Shown here: positions 49,115 to 60,120 of the stretch, piece after piece
Numbering within the stretch: the stretch's first letter is position 1
Layout of the letters: every line of letters begins with the position of its first letter
Assembly (NCBI GenBank): GCA_965153455.1
Contig: OZ234494.1
Coordinates: 16,430,001 to 16,494,000 of the forward strand
DNA: 64,000 nucleotides
DNA from: Sphagnum compactum
Lineage: Eukaryota; Bryophyta; Sphagnopsida; Sphagnales
Reading direction: 5' to 3'
Position numbers and translations under genes: made by a program
Notes under the pieces: model-generated
The model's input: the letters and a program-made list of their open reading frames with translations, nothing else
What the model was told of the DNA's origin: nothing
Databases searched by the model: none

Positions 49115-49815
49115 TGTAACAATCCTTTCAAAAGTGACAAGGGACAAGCTAAGAAGCGCGATGGGAACGCATGTGAACAAGTGATGGAGACCTAGGAGGT
49201 GTAGTTTGTAAATTTTATATAGAGTTAGAAAGTTGCTAGTAATAGACTAACGAGGCATGGGGGAAAATGTGAGGAGGGCTACATGACCAAAGAGCGAGAA
49301 GAAGGAACTTGTAAGTTTGTCTTTCTTTTCTTTAGCTCCCTAAAAATAGAAAGAAAAAGTTAATGAAAATTGTTTTGAGGACATAGATGCCTTCTCACTT
49401 TCACGACCAGGTGGTGAATCCACGCCTCTTGATGTACTTGGTTTTGATTGGAAATAAAGAGAAAGGAAGGAAGTTTAGAATTTTTTTTGTGGTGGAGGTG
49501 GTCCTTTGGGTGTGTCGCAATATATATTAACTAAGTCAAACAATAAGGAGTTGGTGAAGACAGGTTGAGTTGGAGAAAGTGCATTCAAGACCCCAACTCC
49601 TAGATAATAGCTCTTTAGAATTTGGGAGCAAATTTGCAAATGAGGATAATAGTCCCCTTTTGTGGATTGTGGGGTAATAAGCCACTAAAGTGGCTTATTA
49701 CTAAAAGAAGGGTTTAGAGGTAGTGGGATAGTGATTAAAGTTTGCATGAATGGATTTTATAGTATCTCTCTTGGAGAATGGATTTTTACAATGTGGTTTT
49801 CTACAATCTAGAGGT
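49115..49815 (+). mobile_element. LTR family C, 3' LTR (plus copy)
   Basis: Begins TGTAACAATCCT directly after the element C coding remnant. It matches the inverted copy 45276-44580 over about 700 bp, including 'gagttagaaagttgctagtaatagacta' and 'caatccacaaaagggg'. Confidence 0.8.
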
Positions 49816-51498
49816 AAAGAAAGTCTTACACAGGGGTGGATTTCTACAATGTTATCCAACGTTTCTATTTCAAATTCTGTCAAGTAGGTGGATTGGTGGG
49901 GATCACCCACAAGAGAAATGAGCCAAATCTTGCTAAAAGTTACATAATAAAGTGAATTTGCTATACGGAATTGTGCTTAATTTTGGTGATAGGAATTCAT
50001 TATCTGCATATGGTGACAATTGATTTTTTTCCCTCGAAATATGGTGATTCTTTTTTTATCTCCCAAAAAAACCTTTGTGAAATTCACATTGGGTTTCCTA
50101 TTGTCACCATGGTGCAAAATTTGCCCCTAAAAAAAACTTATGTCCTTTAGTTGAAAGAACTTGTTTTAATTTTCATTCTTTTATATCATGTATGTTGGTC
50201 AAATGTTGTCAATATGATAAATCATCAAACTGCGTTAGTCATGTGATTGCAATGATGGTTATAGTTGAATGCAATCTACGAGAAGAACTAATAATTAATT
50301 ACATGCTAACTGAACTTTTTGCCCAAAAATTGATTCAAAATTTGAACTTTAGGGAACAAAATTGCACATAAAGCATGAGGACAACGAAATTAACTAAAAT
50401 TTTTATTCATGGACAATTATATTGCCTACCAAACTTTTCAAAGATAAGAAAATTTTAAATTCTTTTATGGTTGCCATGGATTTTGACCATTTTAAAAATG
50501 AAAAAAAAAAGAATTAATTGTACATCCTTTGTCATGTGGTAGAAATCAACAAATGGCATTTAATGATCTTGTCCCTTGTTAGTGAATATACATTATACAA
50601 TTATTTGACCTTTTTTTATCTTACCCTTACCCTATTCTTTACTTTTTTTTTCTTTGGTTTCATTTCCTCTCAACAACTTTGACTTCTAGCTCCACATTAT
50701 TATTCATAAATCATAGTTTTGTTCAAAAGCAAAAAAGTCATTAATGCATTTAGTTCATTTGAGAATCAAGTAGCATTTCATTTTTTCATTTGTTTTCGAT
50801 GTTTCCAACATTCACGTTCTTGCTCATCATTTTATCATTTAAGAGTCAAGTGCCACCTTAGAACAATGTTGTTTTTGAATAATGTTGTAGTATTGTTTTA
50901 AATATTTCTTGTAGCCAAACTTTAAAGCACACCTTTGTGTTTCACATCTTATTGATATTTCCTATAGTCCAAACACATTTTTGTGCTTTGTAATTTACTA
51001 ATATTTTTTGTAGTCAAAGCACACCTTTGTGTTTCACAACTTACTAATATTTTCTACAATAGAAACACACCTTTGTGCTTTGCAACTTGCTGATATTTCT
51101 TATAGCCTTTGGTCTTATTATTCCATTCAACATTATTCATGGTTGTGAAGACTTTTCACCTCTCTTTTTCATTTTTCTTTGACATGGCAAAAAAACAAAA
51201 ATCAATCAAAGATTTTTTACTTAGGTCTAAATGTCAACTAATGATCTGCAATTTTTTTTGGGTTTCTTTTTCATCAAGTGCTAAATAAAATTGAATACTA
51301 TTGAGGCTACCCAAAAAACATAGAAAAATGCTTAGTATAATTCATTTGATTGGATTAAATTTAATCCAAAAATGGGTAAGGTTTTTTGTAAGCTTTAAAA
51401 AGAAAATGGGTTCACATTATCTTTGCAACACATGGATCCATCGACATTAAGATTTTTGCCTTTTAAGACCATGCTAAGTTTAAGGAACATAAGAAGTT
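49816..51498. other. AT-rich intergenic DNA
   Basis: No gene recognised apart from the short tandem repeat at 50908-51113. Confidence 0.5.
50908..51113. repeat. Tandem repeat of about 55 bp, four copies
   Basis: Four imperfect units of 'gcacacctttgtgtttcacaa' + 'cttactaatattt' + 'tgtagcc', each containing the small palindrome-like 'cacctttgtg'. Confidence 0.75.
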
Positions 51499-52413
51499 TG
51501 TCATAACCCTAACATCGGGTTTGTAATTAAGTGTAAAGTGTAAGGGCCCATGAGGTCAAAAAAATGTGTTCAGGTGTGAAACACAATCTCACAAATGGGG
51601 GAAAGTGCAAAAGATGGAGCCCAATGATTCCCAAATGCACTCTCATTTTGGGAGTTGCATTTGTGCGGGAGTCTCAAATGTTCAGAACCTTGGTTGAAAA
51701 GGAAAACAAACACCAAATTGGGCCCCAAGAATACCATTGAAAAGGTCTTGAAGTGTAGATGCCTAAAGTGCCCTCGCATTGTTCATTTAAACCTAAAATG
51801 CATGAGTTATGATTAAAAAAAAGGTCGGGAATCAAATTGGGAATTTAATTCCCAATCACAAATCCCCTTATAATAGGGGTTAAATGATCTTTGATTGGAG
51901 CGTAAAATACACCATTGGAAAGATCTTTTTGAGGGCTATAAAATATTATCATTGTATGTTCCAAACATGATTTTTTGGAGGAAAATATGGGCGTCCAAAG
52001 TTTTGGGACAACAAAAATCCCAATTTTGGGACTCCCATTTGAAAGTCCGGGGAAAAAGTGCCATTTGGATGTAGCCCTTGTGGAGATTCATAGAGTATAC
52101 TATAAGGAGGGGAGTGGTGCTTCCTCCTAAAGGTTGCGGGCTATGTAAAGCTTGTGCTTGAAGTTGTCCCTATTAAGTCCATTGCACCACTTCCATTCAA
52201 TTTGCATTAATCGTCCTCTTTCCTTGGTTGTGCAAGTTGATTTCATCTTGCTCTTACTTGTGAGTTTGGCCTAGTCCCATCTCGGAGCTCCAACACAACC
52301 TTCCTACCCCCGAAGTGTTGCGAGTTAGGGAGGGTGCCCCAACTCTTTTATTTTTCTATTGTTTCACTTTGGGACCCACATTTGGGTTCCTCAAGGAATT
52401 TGAGGGCATGTCA
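51499..52413 (+). mobile_element. Solo LTR, family A (copy 3)
   Basis: 915 bp from TGTCATAACCC to GGCATGTCA, flanked by perfect AAGTT target duplications at 51494-51498 and 52414-52418. It aligns with 42270-43085 and its end with 1-402. No internal region is present, so this is a solo LTR. Confidence 0.9.
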
Positions 52414-52654
52414 AAGTTAATTTGGGCTTTGTAATATGGAGAAAAAAATGGGAGAATGCAATAATTATAACAAATAAGACATGTGATGAAGCCATATTGG
52501 CTTTTTCTTAGCAACATATTATGTTGGGAAAAAAAGATTTTACTTTTTTCCAAATTTTCTTATCTTTGTGAATTACTTGTATAAATGAAAAGTTTTATCA
52601 TGATGAAAAATACTTGTTTTGTATTTCAAGTGTTGTAAAAAAAAATTACTTAAT

Positions 52655-53325
52655 ATAGTTCAAAATTTTTAGGCATTATGATTAATGAATCAACTAACAT
52701 TTCAATAATAGGGCATTTAATGAGTTTTGTAACATCTATTGAAAAAGGTTTACCAATGGCTATTTTTTTGAGTTTGTTGGAAATTATTGATGGCAAAAAA
52801 ATGTTTCTAAGTTTTTTGAATGTTTCTTGTCCAACATAAAAAAATGGGGTTTGAACTTGGATCAATGTATTGCATTTAGATTAAATGAAGCTATAACAAT
52901 GGTTGGTCAAAAGACATGAGTTGTAACCATGTTGAAACAAAAAAAAACCCCTTCATCATTTAAGTGCATTCTATTGTCCATAGAACCAATCTTGCAACCC
53001 TTGAAGTTGCACTTTGCCATGTGATGGCATTTCCAAAGAAGTTGATTCTTTGTTGAATTTTAGTGTTAGTCATTTTCAGAAATCTCCAAATTGCAAGGTT
53101 GCATTGCAAACCTTACAAAAAAAGTTCAATGATTATCAAAGATGATGAAAAGGTATCACAAAATCAAATGGTTATCTAAATGGCAAGCTATTACCATTTT
53201 ATGTGACAATCTAAAAAGTGTCACAACCCATTATCATGATGCACCTATTGAAAAAGATGATGAATTTACTCCATTAATGTATAAAAAATTGAAGTCGTTT
53301 AAATTAAAATATTATCTCTAAATTT
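52655..53325 (+). pseudogene. hAT-like transposase remnant
   Basis: Plus-strand pieces in shifting frames read in the expected order. They are IEKGLPMAIFLSLLEIIDGK (about 52736-52797), LDQCIAFRLNEAITMVGQKT (about 52856-52915), HSIVHRTNLATLEVALCHVM (about 52969-53030), QKSPNCKVALQTLQKKFND and KRYHKIKWLSKWQAITILCD (53145-53210). 'H..xHRTNLA' and the 'W.S.W' stretch are typical of the plant hAT-related (DUF4371 / zinc-finger 862-like) transposase group. Several frameshifts make it non-functional. Family attribution is from memory of motifs. Confidence 0.6.
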
Positions 53326-56300
53326 TAGCATATATTTCCCCTTTAAAGTAGTTTAGTTTAATGATAAATATCATCCTGATTTCACTCATAAAACTCTAAA
53401 AGTAAAACTACAAAATTGATGTAACATTTATTGCTTTACACTTGGGCCAATAAAAAGTGCTAGCAAATTCAAAGCAATGAATTCATTTGAAGGGTTTGAA
53501 TTTTATTAGTGTTGGTTGATTCTTTGAATTAAAAAAAAGCCATTGGTTTTAGCTTTTGAAATATTTCAGAATAAAAACCACCAATTTCATTATTTGAAAA
53601 CCTCAAGGAACCAACAATTTTTATGAAAAAAATGGCAAATAATTGTTCTTTGGTTAGCTTTTTGACTTTTATTTTGAGAAGTGCAGTTATATACCAAAAT
53701 TGGTCATTTGAAAATTTTGAGAATCAACAAGTAAGAGGGTGTATACTTGGGGTTGATAACTAGAGGGTGTTTATTTCTCATAATTAAAAACCACCCAACA
53801 TTGAATATTACACTACATAAATGGCAAATTTGTAGAGCAACATGAGCTTTCACAACACCTTGTTGCTCAAGTTTAATATGAATTGCCTGTAAGGTATTAT
53901 TATTGTGATGCTATTAACACATGGTTTGTCTTCATGAATCCTTGTATAATTCACTTATGAATATTAATGTTTTGTTGAAGCAAATTGTATTTGTTTTAAA
54001 CAATAAGTCTTTGTGCTTGAACTTTAATAACAATTTGTTGATTTTAGTTAAAATGTCATTTGTTGTTTATGCACAAGGATTATAATTTCGTGTTTCTTGA
54101 AACATGATTTCTGTACTTGTTTTTTGTTAAAAAAATCTTTGAAAATTTCAATTTGTGGGTTATTATAGCTTTGTGGGTTCAAAATGTTTTAAAAGGGTTG
54201 CACAATCGAAAAATGTGCCTCTAGGATTTAGATTCAGTAGATGTGGATACTTTAGTTCCACACCCATAAACTTGTGTTCTTCCAAATTCTAATCCACTTG
54301 TTTTCATCAAGTGGCAAATGTATGGATTTTCATGAATTGATAATCAATACCTTCAAGATCTTAATCACATTTCAACCCCTAAAATGTATTTGAAGATTAA
54401 CTAATATGTTCCATGCGATTATAAAACATCTCCTTTGGTGTTCTACAGCCCATTGCTAATGAGCCCATGGTATTTGACAAACCACAAGTTCTTCATTGGA
54501 TCCCATGTGTCAATTTGTTTTGGCCATACAAATGTATTGGCTAATAACTAAAGATAAATTAAAATTAGGCTCATTTATAACAAAGACCATGGCACTGCAA
54601 CCATGATGCACTTTGAATTTCATCATTATGAGGTATCAAATAAGTATTGATTCAAAGAAGTGTTAGGGACACACTCTGAAGGGTTGGGTCTTTCAAATAA
54701 TGAAATGTTTTGACGCCAAGATCCATTTATTTTATTTTTGATAAAAACATTCCTTAATTACAATAAGTCATAAGTTCAATAAAAGTCATTCTGCTAAAAC
54801 CCAACATCCATGATTAAAACATTTTGTGACTAGTCATGTTTCAATATTAGTCTTTTAATCATGTGGGCCATCTAATTGTGCACAATTAGTCACAACTGCT
54901 CATCATTTCAACACATGGTTAAAGTCATACAACCAATGTCCGGGATGAAATTCTCCATCACTCTGTAACGAACTGACAATTTGGAAAGTCATTAATTATA
55001 TACATGTGCCAATTGTTGCCTATCAAAGGCAATTTGGAAGAATAATTTTTTGAAAATTCATTTTTTCATTAATCAATTTCCCAATGAAATTGAATGCATT
55101 TAGTTCAATACTTATTCAATTTGAATGGATCCAATTCATTTTAGAGTTTTTTCTTTCAAAAGTGGGTTACAACTTATTTGCATGAGACAAAGTTTCCAGT
55201 TCTGCACAACCCAAACTTGCTAGTCTCATTTGTCTAAAAGGCATGTTAATAGGGTTTATAATTTTAAAGCTAGTAATGATCCCATTGTCCTTCAACATAG
55301 ATTTCCATGCTACACATACAACTTCAAGATATTACTTTTGAAAAGCAAATGAAAAAAAATAACATAATGATTTAAAAGGCTATTTTCCCCATTTTTTGAA
55401 ATAAGAATAATTAAATTAGCCACATCTAGACCTAGTCGCTTCCTAGGTTGTCACTTGTAGCAGCATTTTGCTAAAAGTGCTACAACCCACCTAGGACAAT
55501 TGGCCTTTTAATGTCAATTAAAGTTAAGGATCCTAGCCAATGAACCTACTTGAAAATTTTATTTTAATAAAAAAACTTTGAGTAAGATATCATAAGATTA
55601 TATTAGTATGCAATAGAAGTAATTAGGTTATCAGTTATCTAGCTCCCTTTATGTGTTATAACTAGATTATGATTAGGCTATATGATTATGACATAAAGAT
55701 AATCAGGTCGTAGCATCTCCGATGACCAAGGATGACATGAAGCTATAATGGAATCAATCATTATGAAAGCATTAACCCCGTTGTTTGAAGGATCTTCTAC
55801 AAGCATGTTATTCATCGTGTTATTGTTGTTGAATTTGAAAACGATCCATAGACTAAGCAATGTTTTCATGGATGAATTATTTTCCTTGAGTCAAGCTTTG
55901 GACCACCCTAGCCTATTGAGTGCTCTCCTCAGACCATAAAAACATTATTCGCTCTACCTCAAAAGATTTCGCACCTTTTTCCAGCATATATAGACAAGCC
56001 ATGTAGAGAGGAATAGTGCCTTGGAGACCACAACCAAGGGGGCATGACCTTCCTCCTTAAGAAGCCACCGATGCAATGTGGATCCACATTTTACGAATGT
56101 GCTCAAATTTGAAAGCTCAAACATGAGAACATTCAACAGGGATGGAAAAAAAAACATAACCTTAGAAGATTCGTACTCTTCAAATCCTTTTCTGCACATT
56201 TGACTCACTTGATAAACCAAAGCCAAATGCTTCAATCATGTGGTCTATATTGAGCACAGAAGCCAGAACATGTTTTGAAGGTAGAATGAAGATCAAAACA

Positions 56301-56836
56301 GAATTACCATATACAACTTGGATAGTCAGCTGGATGCTACCATATACAATGCATACACGACTGTTTACAATGTTCATTTGCAAGATTGACAATGGAAAAT
56401 TACGGCAATTTTCAACAGAGGATATACATAGATTGGTTGGGAGACTGAAACAGCAATCCTACCTTTCGTTCACCTTGAAGAAGCACCATTCCCAAAAAAG
56501 CCTATCCAGAGGTTCAGCTAAAAGACTATACAGGTACAAGGGTCCCCAAAAAGGTTGTGGCCACTTTGCTGGCAGCAGAATACTCCAATCTCTTGATGAG
56601 GAGATATCTTGATACAAGAAAGGTCAAGTACAAAAAACTGAACCATCCATCAGCTACTAGCCTACTCAGGATGGAGAAAGCAACCCGGCCATTAAAGAGC
56701 TTCACTTACTTTTGAACATGTCTCCATCCCACATCCCCCATCTTCACGCCCTCTCTATCTGGCAGTGTGTAAGAAAGTCCTACAGAAATCCATACTGATG
56801 AAATTTAAATAGCTGGAAAAGAAATAATTTACTGTG
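53326..56836. other. AT-rich intergenic DNA and 3' flank of AFB copy 2
   Basis: No gene recognised. The frame at 56238-56612 is in the 3' flank of AFB copy 2, shows no known domain and is likely chance. Confidence 0.5.
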
Positions 56837-59419
56837 CTATATGGATATATTTCCACTACTGTATATTTCCACAGAGGATAGGGCATCACTGCGACACCCT
56901 GCAATAGTGCGATACACATACACTTTCTCTACATGCTGTTCTGTGCCCTCACTATCCTTGATGATCTCCACATTGAGATTTGGGTTCTTCTCTGCCAGAA
57001 ATTGGCAACCCGACCGAGTGACTTTACAAGTTGACATCCACAGAGACCTCATTGCCTCATACTTGGAATAACCTGCAAGCAAGGCCTCGTCACCAAACGG
57101 ACAGTCTCTTATCTCCAGTTTCCGCAACTTTTTGCACCCATCCAATATGTAGTGCATGCCTTGGTCAGAATCCCCTGCAAATGCAACTGATAAGGTTTCA
57201 AGTTTCTTTGCAAACTGGCCAATGTACTCAAAGGTCTTATCTGTCAGAAGTCCAGAGAGAGCCAGCCGTTCCAGATCTTTGCACTCCCTGCAGATGGCCC
57301 CGAAACCTTCATCCACAGGTTCATTAGTCACACAGTCTGTCTCATATGGTGTCAATATACACAGGCGGAAGTGTGTCATCCTCTGGCAGTTCCTGGCAAA
57401 TGTGGCCATGGCTGCATTTGTCATTTGCTTGCAGAAGTAGAGAATCTTCCTTAGATTGGGGCAACCCTCTGATATTGCTACAAGACCCTCTTCAGTAACA
57501 GAGCCCTCCTCCCCAGCTGGAAACACTCTCAATTCTCTCAAATCCTTGCAAGCCATTGCAACAGCCTTCAGTCCCTTGTCACCAACATCATCTTGCACCT
57601 GGTGTGCAACAGCCATTTGAGTCAGCTATACAGGTAAAACTAAAATGCCATCCAAACACTTCACTTTCAGAACCAAACAGGTGAAAAGAAAGAGGCACTA
57701 AAATAGTCAACCTATCTGACACATCACAGACATCAACAAACAGTCCTTTCGCTTGTTCCTCTGAATAACAAACAAAGGAAATGGCTGAAGTGGGTAGGTC
57801 TAGGTCTACTATTACAATTTGTTGAGACACGGCATAGATGTGCATGCTCATGATACATGAGATATGCAATTTGTACAGGAAACTTGCTCAAGGATGGATA
57901 TTGGTGCTAATCATGCCAAAACAGCAGCCATGGAGAGATGGAAAACAACATGAAGGGTACATTGTGAAGGGCAAGAGATGCATGCCAGTTTTCCTCAATG
58001 CAAACCAAGCTATCTAGTCCAACATCACACAGATAGACATTGAGGGATGAAGAGAAGGTATGCAAAATAGCAGATGCAAAACTTCATGCATCGCTGGAAC
58101 AGTGTAGTAGCATGACAGAACCTGCTGTTCACCAATTGGCAAGAGAGTTTGGAAGGGACTGACCAGCAATTGCTGTAGTTTCTGGCAGTAGCTGATGAGC
58201 TTTGAAAAATCAGCAGTTGGTAGAAGGACATCACTGAGGTTGAGGGTGATCAGATTTGGACACACTGGGTACAATGTTTGCACAAACTCTGGGACCACCT
58301 CCCAGATTCCTGAGAGGCTCCTCAGACTCTTACACTTGTCCAAAGCACTCTGAAGTTCAGAGAGTTCTGCCCATGTCAGACTCTGGGAGTAAGATCCAGT
58401 CCCCAGTTCTACCAAATTAGGAGCCCGCAGAAGGAGTCGTTGCAGCTGTTCAAGGTTGATCTCCTTGTTCAGCTTTAGTTTCTTCAACAAAGGGCAGCGA
58501 GCTACAAGGTGCTCAAGGGCAAGGACATCCACATAATCCTCCTTAAAGTGGACTGTGGAGAAATTGAGAGACACTAGCGAAGTGTATGTTTCAGGAAAAG
58601 CAGTCAGCCATTCTCCACTCCGAAATTCGATGTCATTTTCCTGGAGCTCCAATTCTGCCAGGCACCTGCATGCCATTGCCAAATCAGTGCACTACACTTC
58701 CCATTCAGTTGAGACAAGAAAGTTTGACAAACCCTAAGAGGAGGAGCATATGAGATTTGTTTGCAGATACATGTAGAACACATCAAACTCCGGCCAGCAC
58801 ATTTTTGCTGAGATCTCTCAAGTGGTGAACAATAAAGTACAAGTGGACTGGAGACATGCGGAGGGACAAAGTGAACACCTTACCTACAGTGTCTGGTGAT
58901 CTCTGCCAGACCATCGGTGCTGAAACCAATGCAGCTGGTGAGGGATAAAGATCGAAAGCTAGAGAAAGATTGGGCAATCTTTGCCAAACTGGCATCATTC
59001 ACTATCATGCGCTTCAGGCGGAGCTCCTGCAGCCAAGGGTAATGCGTCGCCATGGCTTGAATCCAAGGGAAAATGTAAGCGCCCCAGTTGGCGGGCACAA
59101 ATCCAAAATCGGCAAACCTCGGACGTCCTTTCATGATCACCGAAGTAATGTTGGGAAAGCGGCGCACGAGAACCTCTGGGGAAAGAGCATAACAGTTCCC
59201 TATGAAGACTTTCCTCCTGCTCCATCCTTCCGTCTTACACCATGCCTTACACACAAGCGACACCGCATTCCTATCCCTATGACAAGTCACGAAAACTAAC
59301 ACATGCTCAAGCACCTCATCAGGAAAGGTAAAAGGCATCACTTCTTCCTCTTTCTCCTCCTCCTCCTCTTCCTGCTCTTGCTCCTCTTCCCTGTTGCCAC
59401 TCTCCACTGAGAACACCAT
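56837..59419 (-). CDS. TIR1/AFB-type auxin-receptor F-box protein, copy 2
   Basis: Coding exons on the minus strand: 59419-58884, 58665-58164 and 57598-56837, with GT-AG introns of 218 and 565 bp in the same places as copy 1. Exon 2 is 502 nt in both copies. The first ATG of the frame is at 59419 (context ATTATGG); it gives 599 residues. Unlike copy 1, an acidic Glu-rich extension ([19 protein letters not shown]) precedes the F-box ([13 protein letters not shown]). The LRR domain keeps MTHFRLCI (Arg403/Cys405), RFADF (Phe79/Phe82), LEIRDCPFG and MRSLWM. It shares with copy 1 the Arg for His78, the Ala for Ser438 and the short VFPAGEEG loop. Exon 3 is about four-fifths identical to copy 1, but the C-terminus runs on for seven more residues (YSSGNISI in place of TL). 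It should serve as an SCF substrate receptor in auxin signalling. The frame is intact and all splice sites are canonical. Confidence 0.94.
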
Positions 59420-60120
59420 AATCGCAACAGCTTTCTTGACCTCCAAACCCTCTCACTCCTCTACCTTACACTCCCGATTCGACTGTTCCTCCTTCTTCCA
59501 GACTTATTACCGTCATCTTCCCACTCTTCTCAACTGGAAGCTACCGACAGTAGACCAGACTTCCCTCCATCTTGTCCTCAACTGGAAGCCACTGACAGAC
59601 ACATTATTACACCACTCTCTTTCCCTTCTTTCTCGTCGTCCCCTAAACGACCAAACCAGCCTCTTCTCTCCATCTCCTCCTCCTCAACTGGAAGAAGTCA
59701 CAGACAGACACATTATTAAACCACTCGCTTCTTTCTCCCGGAAACCACGGACAGACATTATTATTGTCACATCACTACTACTCTCTTTCTGTTCTTTTCT
59801 CGTCCCCTAAACAACCAAATCAGACTCTTTTTCTCTCCATCTCCTCCTCCTCATTCTCCTCACAAGCTTGCAGTGCAGAACCTGTCCTTCATCCTCTCGC
59901 TCAAGCACACATCTCCAACAGTGCATTCTTCCTGCGGTAGAGTTGGACGCACTTCTGTTCCCTCCCGTCGTTTGTAAATTGTTTTCTTTAAAAAATGCGA
60001 CCTTAGCTGCCCTGCCTATACGCTGCTGCTGCTGTATAGGGGTTCGGGAGGGGAATTGGGGGCGGGCAGCTAAATAGGTAATTTACTTCAACCAATTTTC
60101 TCTTCCCCTAAACAGCGCTG
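59420..60120 (-). promoter_or_regulatory. Upstream region of AFB copy 2 with internal duplications
   Basis: Strongly pyrimidine-rich on the plus strand (purine-rich in the gene's direction). It holds repeated segments: 'ctcaactggaag' at about 59528, 59577 and 59685, 'cagacacattatta' at 59597 and 59705, and a 'ccatctcctcctcctc' block at 59670 and 59839. I infer 5' UTR and promoter shaped by local duplication. No firm core-promoter element is seen. Confidence 0.4.

Noticed and set aside
56238-56612. 124-codon frame downstream of AFB copy 2
   Set aside because: No domain or codon pattern supports it, and it is likely chance in the 3' flank.
59420-59446. Longer start for AFB copy 2
   Set aside because: The upstream codon at 59446 is TTG. 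The first real ATG is at 59419.
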